Positions 32,068 to 43,489 of a stretch of 64,000 nucleotides of DNA are shown here, piece after piece. Source of the stretch: Liolophura sinensis (taxonomy: Eukaryota; Mollusca; Polyplacophora; Chitonida; Chitonidae); assembly GCF_032854445.1 (NCBI RefSeq), contig NC_088295.1:87441836-87505835 (forward strand), written 5' to 3'. Under the pieces are notes generated by a model, which saw only the letters and a list, made by a program, of their open reading frames with translations, did no database searches and had not been told where the DNA came from. The position numbers were made by a program, and so were the translations under genes. Position 1 is the stretch's first letter; each line of letters begins with the position of its first letter.

Positions 32068-32295
32068 ACACTAAAAAAAATTAATAGGTTAAATTTTGTC
32101 TGAGTGATGCTAGAACGTATTCTGCTATTGCAACACATTGTTCTGTTAAATATAACACATATTCTATCAATTCAACATAAATATTATGTTAAATAAAACA
32201 GGGCATCGTGTCATAATGACAGAATATATAACAGGATCACTCAGACAAAACTTAACCGACTGTTTTAAAATTTACAGATTAATTTTTTGGAGTGT
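32068..32295. mobile_element. MITE-like palindromic element, about 228 bp
   Basis: Ends ACACTAAAAAAAATTAAT and ATTAATTTTTTGGAGTGT are inverted copies; inside them AATTTTGTCTGAGTGAT and ATCACTCAGACAAAACTT pair, as do TATTCTG and CAGAATA. No coding capacity. The target-site duplication is not clear. Confidence 0.65.
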
Positions 32296-34659
32296 AACGT
32301 AAATGACATCACCGATGTCATTGATGCCAGACCACGCAAGTACGATCCATATATATAAAGCCAATCCTACAGTGTTCATTCAAATATTTGGCATTCACCT
32401 GTCAAGAATGTTCTATAAAATACGTTGAGATGTATTTAGATTCAGTTTTCTGATTTTTTAACACATAACCAGTCCCTTTAACATACTCTAAATCAGGATG
32501 TAATACTGACCCTACCAGAAAACAGGTGATTACTATAAGTATGGAAGGAAAACAAGATCATTAGTCGACAATTTAAACAGCGGAGGAACTTATTGTCACG
32601 ACCAGATTATGTTTTTACAACTCCAAATACTTCATTTGTCTCCGTATTTTCAATGCATGCATGTCTGCATTATAATAAAAAAATCATCAACAGCTGTTTT
32701 TTGCGTCGTGAAGCATACTCCTTATAGCGATTAGGTCGCTCTCTACGTATCACTGTCAACCCGACTTAAGCTGGATCTTACATACATGCATAACCTCATC
32801 AATTTCCTAGCGCGGAAGTGTAAACTGAATAAAATTATTTTTGGTGGCCGTTGGAATCCTGTTGCACATTACTTATAGAAGACAAGAAAGCTTACCTATC
32901 AAGTATTAATAGAAACGATGATTGATGAAAAGAGTTTTTGTCTTTTCTAACCTATCTTATCGCTATGACCCCAGTGATCTTGACTTCTTGAAGGTTTCTG
33001 TATGAAATATGCTGTTATAGTGACAATGATGTAAAGCCAGTGTTACAGCACCACACGCACTGCGAGTATCATTTTGAAGTTGTGTTGGTATACATGGTAC
33101 ATTACTGGGTCAGACGTGAAGACTTCCGTGTATACCACTGGTTAATAGCCAATTCACGTACATGTATATGGGCAGCGGCTCAACGCACGGTATGCGTCTT
33201 TCACAATGAAATTTATTACAAAGTGAAGGCGAAATTTGCACGTGACCACGCAAGTGCACCGGAGAAACCATAACACCTAAGCCAATAGAATTAGATTGTC
33301 ACATGACCTCAGTGGACCTTAACATGAACACGTTACACCCGTCGGCCACAGGGCCACAAAACACCTGCAAACTTAATTTTCCTCTATCGTGGGTTATGGG
33401 CTATTATATTTCCCACATGAATATCACAGCGGGGTATACGGCCTCATATGTAAGCGTATGAAATTAAAAACACAGCATTCCAAACTACTGATTTTGCACA
33501 TGCACTTTACTGTGGGTTATTCCTGGTAATATACACTTGGAAATGGGAAATACCGCCATTAACACGGAAACACGCGGCCTGTCCAACATCACTGTACATT
33601 TATCTGGAAATAGTCCTTCAGGTAACGACTGGAACTGCACGAAATGTGGATAACGCGACTATATGTAACACTATATTATATACAGATAGCAAGTTACCTG
33701 CATGTATATAACGGATATTATAAGTAATAGGTTGCTCATTGTCTATAATGATACAACCATACAACAACTTTATTCACTCCATCCTTTTCATGATATCAAG
33801 TGGGACAGGACCCGCTGTCCATGCATATAAATCTACATATATTTATTCGCGCCAACAGAAAGAAAGTAGGAAGAACTATTTTGGAAGGTTTGCCTTCACA
33901 AAACAATACCGGCTTGAGTTGTCAGGAGAATAGTTATGACAAGTCCGTTACAGAATCCAATCATAGTTTTGTCAAATACTGACAAAGTTAACCAAAGCTA
34001 GAACATGATCTATGACTTGCCTTTTATGAAACTATGTAGACCTACCAAGTTTCAATTCAGAATAAGTGACCCCTTCAAAAAGAAGTCCATGCGAAAGCAA
34101 AACCGCAATATCTGGAACTTAACATGTAATTTGTCATGGTGAAACCTGATGTTAATTTAACAAATCAATATGGCAGTTCCGTGTAAAAAAAATGTCTAGA
34201 AAAGTTCCGCAGTCAAAACAAGGAGAAAAACGGCCATAATTTTGTCGAAACTGGATTAAACCACCCGCAACTCGACCTTGAACTGTAATTCGCCACGGGT
34301 GAAGCCATGTATCAGAACGAAGAACCGAAGTCTGGAACACTGTTCTGTGACAGTGTCATACGCAAACATCCAGTTAAAAACATACGGGGTCCTTCTGGTT
34401 AGTTCGGCTATATAACACCATGCTTACTATACCAGCTGTATGGTTAAATATAAAGTACATTGATCGGAACTCATTAAACAGTTTTATCTTGGGAATTTTG
34501 TGTAAATAACCCCGCCTGTATTTATGCTGTGTGGAGGATAAAATTGCAGTAGATTGATATGGGTCGTGGTACACTAATGTCGGAACACATAATATTACGC
34601 ATCTGTCATGAATGTGTTTTACAATAATTATGCATGCTTCATCCAAATAACTACAGGAC

Positions 34660-34735
34660 TTGGTAGTAGTGCAATGCTGGGTCGGTAGAAGTGCAATGTT
34701 GGGTCGGTAATAGTGCACTGCTGGGTCGGTAGTTT
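34660..34735. repeat. 21-22-bp tandem repeat, about 4 copies
   Basis: Units of GTAGTAGTGCAATGCTGGGT CG type. Confidence 0.8.
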
Positions 34736-35248
34736 TACTGGTAGTGTCTGAAATGAACAAAGCGCCGTTTTTGACTTACTTATGGTTCAACCTTATATTA
34801 CGTTCTGTTGGCTGTGTGGTGAAATCAGCAGGTTCATGTTTGTCCGAAAGACGGTGCTAGGCTCGTATTGTTGTTGTTGTAGTGTCTATTTGGACTGTAC
34901 TGTCCATATTTATGAAGCAATATTACACATGCAGTGGTTTCTACTTTAATTCTGTCTGATTTGCAATCACAACATGCCTCAACTTACTAAAACCAATCAA
35001 AGAGCCCCATAATTTAGCTAGTCTGTGTTCAACGGACCATTCGGCAAAGTTTGTAAAATGTGTAATTTTTAATGTGAAACACTGACTTCTCCGCACATGT
35101 TCATCAGACGGAGAAACCTGGCTAAAAGAGAGGCTCAAAAATTTGTTTAACAACATATCGTTTCACACGGAATACACAAGATTGAAATCAAACAAGCCGC
35201 ACTGGCCACTTGGCCTGATCACTAGCGCTCTTTTACAGCTGGAAACCG

Positions 35249-35254
35249 TTTAAT
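35249..35254 (-). terminator. Possible polyadenylation signal of the zinc-finger gene
   Basis: ATTAAA on the minus strand about 130 nt after the stop codon, just past the tandem array. No other AATAAA-type hexamer is closer. Weak, since this hexamer is common in AT-rich DNA. Confidence 0.3.
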
Positions 35255-35280
35255 AGTTTCACAGCCTTCCATCCTCAATA

Positions 35281-35383
35281 GTAGTTGTCGTGGATGACTT
35301 CAAATGTAGTTCCCGTGGATGACGTCAAATATAGTCGCCTTGGATGACGTCAATAGCAGTCGCCGTGGATGACGTCAATGTCA
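35281..35383. repeat. 25-bp array copied from the end of the zinc-finger coding sequence
   Basis: About four units of TCGCCGTGGATGACGTCAAT A type beside the stop codon. On the minus strand a unit reads GTCATCCACGGCGACTGCTA TTGAC, similar to the gene's own GTCCTTCACGGCGGCTACTA CTGAC. Three units hold TGACGTCA (35320, 35345, 35370). Confidence 0.85.
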
Positions 35384-35561
35384 GTAGTAGCCGCCGTGAA
35401 GGACAGCAATGGCCGCCGATGCACAGTCGTCCCAGGGCATGATCCCTTGGCACATCAACTCTTCTACATCCCCCTCAGTGAAGCCGAAGTTTGCCATTCT
35501 CTCCTCCAGCTCTTGTTCGTAGTCTTCTTGGCTTGTCCTCTGCAAGCGAGACACTTGCGAC
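35381..35561 (-). CDS. Zinc-finger gene last exon
   Basis: 181 nt from phase 2 to the TGA at 35381-35383. SQVSRLQRTSQEDYEQELEE, then RMANFGFTEGDVEELMCQGI and a final VLHGGYY. The helical FGFTEGDVEEL segment resembles a small UBA-type fold, but that is a guess. The last codons are repeated downstream as a minisatellite. Confidence 0.85.
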
Positions 35562-38500
35562 CTACATCAACATGAATGTACGCTTGAATAATACTTATAA
35601 ATTAGCTAATGTACGTGAACTTTAGGGACGTCATGCCAGCATGAGCTGGACTCGAACTCACACTCACCACATTAGTGCATGAGAGGCTCTTGGGTCAGTG
35701 TGCTATGCTAGTACGAAGACCATTCGGGCAGACAGGCCCCTTTGTACTTTGTGACCACAAACTTGAAGCCAACAAGCTACATATCTCACATTAGGGTCAT
35801 ATCTACATGTTTATGCACTGGTAAATAATCCAGGAGAAGCCCTAAAACCAAGGAAAAGCCCTGAAACCAAGGAAAAGCCCTGAAACCAGCAAAGGAACTA
35901 TACAATCATTTATTTATATCTTTATTTATTACAAAGGCGCTCAGATTTAGGCCCAAGGGTCACGGAAACCGGAGTGCCCAAGGTAAATCTCCAATCAAGT
36001 TACTGAAAAATTTCCCCGCATGCAAGGTACAGCTATGCACAGGAAGACTGATAGTCTTGAAAGAACGGTAAGCTGTGCGAACGGCGACACGAGCATCGTC
36101 GATAGCTTATTCTCACAAGGGGTCTACACACAGGAGCGATGAGAGCAGGGGGGATTACAAATCATTCTATACTTTACAAATTCTATGAGCATCATACATG
36201 TGATTTTATGCATTGAAACAGACATTAGTTTACCAGCTGTCAAAGGAAGTGGATGTTCCGGGCCAATCACCACAAGGCCAATTCCCAAAAATGACGTTTA
36301 ACGCAAACCGCCAAAGACGTTTAATGCAAACCCCCAAAGATCTAAGAAAGTTTTTAATGTACGAATGAAGGACGGTATTATGAAAATCACCAGCGAACTA
36401 TTCAACCTGATAACTTGATCTGAACAGCTACACGTACTTACCAAGTAACAAGGCCTGACAAGCTTTGACTTTTGGTACTTACAGCATATAGAGTCCCATG
36501 CCGAGACCCACATCAGAGTTATCACTGTCACTGGCTGGGTCAGATCCCACGTGATTGGTTAGATAAATCAACAACTCTTCCTGACTCTCTGACGCAGTCG
36601 TTAGGCCCACATCACGATCTGAACAGAGAATCAAATGTAAAGTCATTCTGCTTGTACACTTGTACACATGTTTTACAGAAGATGCGGGCGTTACCAATGT
36701 CTGAGACACTAACTGTCTAAATTTTTGGATTTTCTCCATTACCGTTTATCGCATCGACTTAACTCCCCAAGCGCATTTCGAGTGGTTTCGGGTGTTCCAA
36801 AAATTACATACTGAGTCACAAAAAGACACTGCACTAGTTCTGATGAAAATGACATGCGATATAGGGACAATATAAAACAAGGCTTTCAGAGAATACCGGT
36901 AGCTTGCCTGATTGAGCAGTTTTGTAAAACTGTATAATGTTCAAGTCATGAGATACATTCAAATATTTACCTCTAAAACAAAAAAGGAGAACGATTCACA
37001 CAGCTATACACAGACATTATCCTCCAATTATACAGTGCTAAGAAAAACAAGAAGGACCAAAATTATTATAGTGTCACAACTATCACTGTTTATCGTATGC
37101 GTAAGGATTGCAGACCTCAGAGGTCTTTGATATGCAAATCACCAACTGCATTTGGCAATCCATGTACTATGGAAGGCAACTGCAACACTGTGAATAGCTG
37201 AGAAAATTGTTGAACAATGAGGTAAAAAACTTCCTTGGTCTTTCATATGCAAATCTCTACCGATAAATGGCTACCTGTGTACTTTGGATGGTCATTGCAA
37301 CCCTATGATTAACAAAAAACTGGACACCGACAGACCGCCACCAACAGCATCTGATCCCCCTCTCACAATACCTCTCCTTACTTCGTAAGGCGAGCTAAAT
37401 TTGTCAGCAATGTACATTTTTTCGTTTGTGTATGTCTTGAATATGGTCCGTACCCAAATGGTATATAATGGTAAAACTATATGCTCTTCTTCCAACTGAT
37501 CCACAATACCCCTCCTCAGACAATGATCCACATATCGTGACTCACCAGTGAATGCTCGTGCTACTTCCTCTAACAGGACAGCGTGCATCTCTTGCTCTTT
37601 CTTTTGCTTTACCACTTTGGATTTGTCCACAAGATGGCGCAGAAGGTCGCGCGAACGAGCGAAGTCCTTCCCACAGGCTCCACAAGCTACAACATGGTTG
37701 AACCACAGGCTAGTGTTAAGAAATGCCATGTGGGCCTTCTCCATTTTACCCAGCATTTCAGTGTGGTGTCTCAAAATACCATCATACGCATCCTTTCCCC
37801 TAAACACCTGTTTACACTCACCTGAAAGTAAACATGAGAAAATACACCAAGCATGTAGCAGCAATGTTTTCCATTCAATGATACCACTGTACAAGTAGTT
37901 AAGTAATATACTTTCTCCAGCTTGGTAAGTTACTTACAAACTCATACACATGTGACGTGCAAATAGGCATTCCATAAATTTGTGCCTTCAATGAACGTTA
38001 CATGTACGGTAGGCCTTTCTACGTAACATTTACATCATCCTACTTACTTAACAATGTTTAAGTCATATGACCTAGAGGAGTCATTCATTGTGTTTGTATA
38101 TGCTGTGTCTTTCTTGTTAAAAACGATATTTTACTATACCACAGGCGTATGCCTCTTTTGGCTTCAGTTCCACCAAGCGCTCAGTTGATCCTTTCGCTTT
38201 CATTCCGGCAGCATTCTTGACAATTCCGTCAGGAGAGTCACTACAGGAATCTGATTGGTCAAAGTCTGGCGAGCCAGCACTTGATTGGCCACCACCGGAG
38301 GAGTCGGACTGGCTGTTGTCCGACTGACTGATATCCGACAGACTTCTGTTGCCAATATCAGAGATGGAGTCCCTGGATTGTTCCTCCACAGACGTGTCTG
38401 ATGACTGGTCGGACTTGCAAAGAAGAAGTAATCTAGCTTAATAAACAGAAATATTTATTTACTTATTTATTTGACTGGTGTTTTACGACGTACTCAAGAA

Positions 38501-41500
38501 TATTTCACTTGTACGACGGCGGTCAGCATTATGGTGGGGTAACCGGACAGAAATATTGATTTATCCAGATGATATACGTATCACCATAACAACCGCTTGT
38601 TTAGAGATTAATATCAAGTAGCCTAATACACCATGACATTTTGCCCTACATCACTAAACTGAAACAAACTGATAACAGAGGTCAAAGTATGAACATGTAC
38701 ACTTACTTCTCCAGCTGAAGAACTTCGGCATTTTCCCCCATCACATCCAGAGTCATTGGCATGTAAAAATTTGCAGTTGTTCCCGTTTCGGCAACCACTC
38801 AGTGTGCTAAAGAAAATATGGAAAGAATCAATGATTTAGATATTGCATCAGGAAAACTCTTAATATGACTGCTTGTAAACTTGAGGAAAGTTTATATGAA
38901 AGTATCAGGTAAGTGCAGGTAAGACATTCAGGGTAAAACCAATGCCGGTAAGACATTCATGGTAAAAACAATGCCGGTAAGACATTCAGTGTTTAAGCAA
39001 TGGAGGTATTACATTCAGGTAAAAAAATGCAGGTAAGATATTCAGAGTGAAATCAGTGTAGGTAAGACATTCAGAGTAAAATCAGTACAGGTAAGACATT
39101 CAGAGTAAAAGCAGTGCAGGTAAGACACTTAAAGTAAAAGCATTGCAGGTAAGACATTCAGAGTAAAAGCAGTGCAGGTAAGACATTCAGAGTAAAAGCA
39201 GTGCAGGTAAGACACATAAAGTAAAAGCATTGCAGGTAAGACATTCAGAGTGAAAGTAGTGGCTTTCCAAGAATCTTTGTTGAGTTAATAGACAGTTGTA
39301 ATAATGTTGCCATTTTCTTTACATTAATTAAACAATTTAATAAATTTACCTGAAATAACGGCACACTTTAGTGCTGATAGCAGGAGTGGGGTCTGGGTCT
39401 TCCCCTTCATGGAAGTAGCGGCATTTTTTACCAAACCAGCAGCCTCCTGGGGCTTTAAAATACCGGCAGGGGTCAGGCTTCTTCTGTGCAGAGATAGACG
39501 CCTAAAGACAATAAATAAATAAATAACCATTAATTAATACTGATCAGTCTAGTAAATTGTCTCATCAAGTGTATTTATTAAGTTTATTTATTGGCGTTTT
39601 ACGCCGCATTAAAGAATATTTCACTTACAGGACGGCGGCTAGCATTATGGTGGGAGGAAACCTGTTAAAGCCCGGGGGAACCCACGACCATCTGCAGGTT
39701 GCTGAAAAACCTTTCCACATATAGCCGGTAAGACTCTCATCAAGTGTAGATTATACAAAACAGAGCATAGAATTCTATCATGTTAACATTTTCATGACTT
39801 TTTCTTGGACTTAAGAACATTCCTTATATTTGGTTAAGAAGAACTGATATGACTGAATCTGTCCCCCCAAAAATGTACCTGTAGGAGAATCCAGTTACTC
39901 TGGCTGTGGAGAAGACCTGGCTTACACTAGCCAGTGGCCCTATCTTTAACCTATGAGAGCACAAAAGCACCAGATTGGCATGGCCTGTGGCCAAGGGTTT
40001 CTAACCAAGGAAAGCAGAGCCGGATGAGACTTGCCTGACTTACACTACCCTGTGGTCAATATGTCTGTAACCTAGGAAAGCAGGACTAGAGTAGGCTGGT
40101 CTGGTTTACACTAGCCTGTGGCCCTGTGTCTATAAAATAGGAAAGCAGGGCCGGAGGAGACTTGTCTGGCTTACACTCCCTGTGATCAATACGTCTATAA
40201 CCTAGGAAAGCATGGCTGGGCACTGGTCTGGATTACACTAGCCTGTGGTCAATATGTCTGTGATCTATGAAAGCAGAGGTGGAGGAGACTAGCCTTGGTT
40301 TACACTACCCTGTGTCCGAGAACCCAGGAAAGCCGAGGTGGGGGAGACTAATCTTACTTTCACTACCCTTGGCTTACACTACCCTGTGTCCCTGTGTCTG
40401 TAACCCAGGAAAGCAGAGGAGGGGGATACTTTGATGTGGTTTTCACAAGTCTGTGATAATGTCTTTATCTACAATAATAAGCACTTATCTACAAGTCAAA
40501 AATTTAATTCATTGAAATTAAAAAAATTTTGGACCAGCAAAACCACATGTCTCCTGTCATTACAACCCAAAATGACAATACAGTGAATAAGTCTAGAAGA
40601 CTATTTATTTATTTATTTATTTACCTGATGGGCATTTATAGACTTGGTTAAGAATTTTTCACTTATATGATGGGGGTGCAGATGATGGGTTCAGAAAACC
40701 ACTAACCTTGCCAGATACTTGAGAAACTTTCTTACTTAAACTGTAGTTAATATAATGAGAGCTGAATTTGAACATGTATCCTCATTGATCAAGGGTTTGA
40801 TGATGGCGTGGAGGAGTTTGTGTTAACTTTAACCATGGACGTGTATATATACCCCGATGCTTTAACCATGGACGTGTATATATATACCCCGCTGCTTTAA
40901 CCATGGACGTGTATATATATACCCCGCTGCTTTAACCATGGAAGTGTATATATACCCCGATGCTTTAACCATGGACGTGTATATATATACCCCGATGCTT
41001 TAACCATGGACGTGTATATATATACCCCGATGCTTTAACCATGGACGTGTATATATATACCCCGCTGCTTTAACCATGGACGTGTATATATATACCCCGC
41101 TGCTTTAACCATGGACGTGATGACATGACAGATAATCCTCAATATAATTGTTTTCTTACTTTTTAACACTGACGGCATAGCATTAAAATTTGGATTGGGA
41201 AAAATTATATATCCCATAAATTTGTAAATAAACATATATCACCTGTCTATTTATAAGTAGGCTAACTCGTTTTGCGAAAATCATTTTGTCATATGTTATT
41301 TAGCGTTACACACAAGTCTACAACATTGTCCTCTCGGTATGTCTGTGCATATAGGTAGGCCCTATACACCACACGGCGCAGTACGTTGTACCTCAGCTAC
41401 TGTAGTCCACGGTGACATATTGTATTCCAGGTGCAACTTTCTGATTCAACCCGCCTATTATGATAATAATGCTATAACTAATTATTAGGTTCTGCTGAAA

Positions 41501-42632
41501 TAGATATCTTATTTTCTAAACGTTAATAAACCCTACATGACGCAAGCAAACACAACAGTTACCAGACTAAAAAAAGCTGCAGACATACGTCTCAGCCACG
41601 TACAGGGTAGGCCTGCATACTGTATCAACGATGCATACCATGTCATCCACTTTGCGTCTTGTTTCTGTCTGTGCTCCGTGAAAGGCGTGATTCTACTGCT
41701 TTGGTCACATGTTCATACTTCCCGCGGCTTGCCGCCTGGCCTGTTCCATTCTTCAGCCCTTTCCATTGAAGGGTAGGTTGGGTAAGTTATGAACCTAGTT
41801 GATCCACTGAATAGCTTAGAAATAACATAATAATAAATATAACATTTACTGGGCGAGTTAATCTTGGAAAGTAAATCTGTCTATACTTATTTAATTACTT
41901 ACGTATTTATTGGAATGGCTTTTTGAAACCGAGCTTAAGAATGTTTCCATCATGGTTTATGGGTGAAGGAAACCTGTTTATGGGTGAAGGAAACCTGTTT
42001 ATGGGTGAAGGAAACCTGATTGCAGTCATTCAATATAACAGATGTTAATTAACTTTACATTTTATGAGGTAAATGTCAGTTGCATGATTAGGCATATTGT
42101 ATTTGCCACACCGTTGCAAAGCGTAGCCATGTTCATCTAAAAAACACTGTCATTTAACGCACTGAAATGCTGAAGTAAGCTATTACTTTTAATTAATTAA
42201 GCTGGAAAATGGGGTATTCCATCAGTAAAAAATGCTTAATTTTATGAATTCATATTTACATCATGCTTTATTGAGATGAGAAAAAGACAAACATCTGGAT
42301 AGTATAGTCGTCCACAAGCAACACACTGTGCAATGTGACAGCTGTAATATTTTCTCTCTTTGTATTTTTTAATTAAGATCACTGTGTTTCTCGGCCATAA
42401 TGCAATTTATCTTTTCTGGGGTACACGGGAAGGTCTGCCAGCAACCTGCGGATGGTCGTGGGTTCCCCCGGGCTCTGCCCGGTTTCCTCCTACCATAATG
42501 CTGGCCGCCGTCGTATAAGTGAAATATTCTTGAGTACGGCGTAAAACACCAATCAAAATAAATAAAATAAAAATAAAATCTTTTTTTGGGTGCGCGTGGG
42601 GCTGGGGGTATGGTATATACCTTGCTTGTCAT
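35381..42632 (-). CDS. Zinc-finger protein with two CCCH and two C2H2-like fingers, 376 aa
   Basis: Seven exons join to 1131 nt, exactly 376 codons plus a TGA stop, with every phase matching. Order: CCCH finger 1 at C16, C25, C31, H35 and CCCH finger 2 at C51, C60, C66, H70, both CX8CX5CX3H, the spacing typical of RNA-binding CCCH fingers. Then an acidic, Ser-rich linker (about 88-160) full of SD repeats. Then a C2H2-like unit at C179, C182, H198, H199, a helix, and a second at C226, C229, H242 with the DFARSRDLLRH signature but no fourth ligand at usual spacing. It ends with an acidic tail and a compact segment around FGFTEGDVEELMCQG. I do not recognise a named orthologue. RNA binding is inferred from the CCCH pair. 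The first exon is uncertain; the rest is well supported. Confidence 0.75.
35630..35745 (-). mobile_element. SINE family 1, head only
   Basis: CCAGCATGAGCTGGACTCGA ACTCAC to GACAGGCCCC; the tail half is absent. Confidence 0.75.
36483..36618 (-). CDS. Zinc-finger gene exon 6: acidic region
   Basis: 136 nt, phase 1 to 2. TASESQEELLIYLTNHVGSD then PASDSDNSDVGLGMGLYM. CTGTTCAG acceptor and GTAAGT donor; phase fits both neighbours. Confidence 0.8.
37546..37821 (-). CDS. Zinc-finger gene exon 5: C2H2-like fingers
   Basis: 276 nt, phase 1 to 1. GECKQVFRGKDAYDGILRHH completes the first C2H2-like unit; VACGACGKDFARSRDLLRHL is the second, with 12 residues between Cys and His but lacking the last ligand. 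A charged helix follows. Confidence 0.85.
38140..38413 (-). CDS. Zinc-finger gene exon 4: acidic serine-rich linker
   Basis: 274 nt, phase 0 to 1. Low-complexity Ser/Asp/Gln/Gly linker (SDISQSDNSQSDSSGGG), then a basic segment and the first Cys (YAC) of a zinc finger that is completed in the next exon. Confidence 0.85.
38452..38552 (-). mobile_element. SINE family 1 fragment (tail half)
   Basis: TTTATTTGACTGGTGTTTTA, GTACTCAAGAATATTTCACT, GTCAGCATTATGGTGGGG. Lies close to exon 4 of the zinc-finger gene. Confidence 0.75.
38707..38806 (-). CDS. Zinc-finger gene exon 3: rest of CCCH finger 2
   Basis: 100 nt, phase 2 to 0. STLSGCRNGNNCKFLHANDS finishes the second CX8CX5CX3H finger across the splice junction, followed by a Cys/Gly/Ser-rich stretch. 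Perfect GTAAGT donor. Confidence 0.85.
38905..39255. repeat. About 29-bp minisatellite, about 12 copies
   Basis: Unit GCAGGTAAGACATTCAGAGT AAAAGCAGT in the intron between exons 2 and 3 of the zinc-finger gene. The plus strand shows donor-like CAGGTAAGA in each unit, but the gene runs on the other strand. Confidence 0.9.
39350..39501 (-). CDS. Zinc-finger gene exon 2: CCCH finger 1 and start of finger 2
   Basis: 152 nt, phase 0 to 2. Contains PCRYFKAPGGCWFGKKCRYF then H, a complete CX8CX5CX3H finger, and the first Cys of the second finger (VCRYF). CTTTAG acceptor, GTAAAT donor. Confidence 0.85.
39572..39735 (-). mobile_element. SINE family 1, head truncated
   Basis: TTTATTTATTGGCGTTTTAC, AAGAATATTTCACTTACAGG, CTAGCATTATGGTGGGAGG, CTGCAGGTTGCTG. 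Confidence 0.75.
39900..40430. repeat. About 68-bp degenerate tandem repeat
   Basis: Repeated blocks GGTTTACACTAGCCTGTGGC and TAACCTAGGAAAGCAG, about 7-8 copies. Confidence 0.8.
40602..40740 (-). mobile_element. Degenerate SINE family 1 fragment
   Basis: TATTTATTTATTTATTTACC TGATGGGCATTTATAGAC and TTTTTCACTTATATGATGGG keep the order of the family but are diverged. Confidence 0.45.
40835..41118. repeat. 35-37-bp minisatellite, 8 copies
   Basis: Unit CTTTAACCATGGACGTGTAT ATATATACCCCGCTG, very homogeneous; intron 1 of the zinc-finger gene. Confidence 0.95.
42418..42580 (+). mobile_element. SINE family 1, plus orientation, head truncated
   Basis: GGAAGGTCTGCCAGCAACCT, CCATAATGCTGGCCGCCGTC, TGAGTACGGCGTAAAACACC and an AATAAA-rich tail. 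It ends about 40 bp inside the intron from the candidate first exon of the zinc-finger gene. Confidence 0.85.
42621..42632 (-). CDS. Zinc-finger gene, candidate exon 1 (start codon)
   Basis: ATG ACA AGC AAG followed by GTATAT gives M-T-S-K in phase 0, and exon 2 begins in phase 0 without its own Met before the first finger. A at position -3 suits initiation. It is 3.1 kb from exon 2 and next to a SINE, so another small first exon is possible. Confidence 0.4.
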
Positions 42633-43170
42633 TTTATTTCTTCGAGACGGGATTTGAAAGTCTCACTTTTTCTTCTAAAAGAGGAAATTAGATGTAACGA
42701 ACAGACATTGTAGTGGTATTTAAGAGAGCCTATGTAAAATATTAAACCTTAACATATTTGTTAACACTTTGATATCGCATGTACTTTCTATAAAAATGAA
42801 TTCATAGAACTGTCTTTTTATCCAAAGGTTTATGTAATTTCGCCCAATATGCGAAAAGTCTTTTACCCATGTTCAACTGCCAGAGGTTCACATATACGGA
42901 ATACCAAAGCGGTAAATTAACCAGACACGTCAGCTCAATTTCTCAATTTTACTTTGCAAAGTGTAATACATTTACATCTACCTGCACAACAAGCTTAGTT
43001 CTACTAAAAGTTAAAATCTGTCCACAGGGCGCAAATTTTAGCTCAAAAGACACAAATTTTATCCAAGATAAAATTTCTCAATCAAGAACCCAAAAAAGCT
43101 AGTTCAAGAAATCTCATGACTATCACCACGACGCGCGTCACATCCAAAACGCAAGTATCCTTCGAACTGA

Positions 43171-43178
43171 TGACGTCA
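43171..43178. promoter_or_regulatory. CRE-type palindrome upstream of the zinc-finger gene
   Basis: TGACGTCA, in a locally CG-richer patch (CACGACGCGCGTCAC at about 43126-43140), lies about 540 bp upstream of the candidate start codon. It could belong to the promoter; function is inferred from the motif only. Confidence 0.3.
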
Positions 43179-43489
43179 CGTTTTGGAGGGAAATAACAGA
43201 CGACAGGAAGATGTCTAGTATTTGGGGTGGGTGGGGGGTATAATCCTGGATCCGGTTGTTCAAAAATGTCTTAAGACCTAATAACAGATTTAACTTTAAG
43301 GCAAGTCTTTAGTTTTTATACTTAAGCCCAAATAATTGCGTAACAGTACATTAAATATAAACTAATTAACTAATTAACTTTGGACAACTGTTTTGGCGGC
43401 AGGATTTGACTAAAATCTTAAATATAAAATATGACTTAATACTAGCATTAGCTAATACACTTTCGAACAACAGGGCCCTGGTATCTCAG

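Larger units (their letters stand above)
29014..35380. other. Intergenic region between the PDIA5-like and zinc-finger genes
   Basis: No ORF here has splice-supported or recognisable coding content. It contains the presumed promoter of the PDIA5-like gene next to 29013 (no TATA seen), SINE pieces, a MITE-like palindrome and short arrays listed separately. Confidence 0.55.

Noticed and set aside
33040..33273. ORFs in the 33-34 kb region
   Set aside because: Short, no recognisable domain and no splice partner; nothing supports a gene.
37292..37545. Continuation of the zinc-finger exon 5 ORF to 200 codons
   Set aside because: A GTGAGT donor at 37545 joins in phase to the 36618 acceptor; the continuation is intron read-through.
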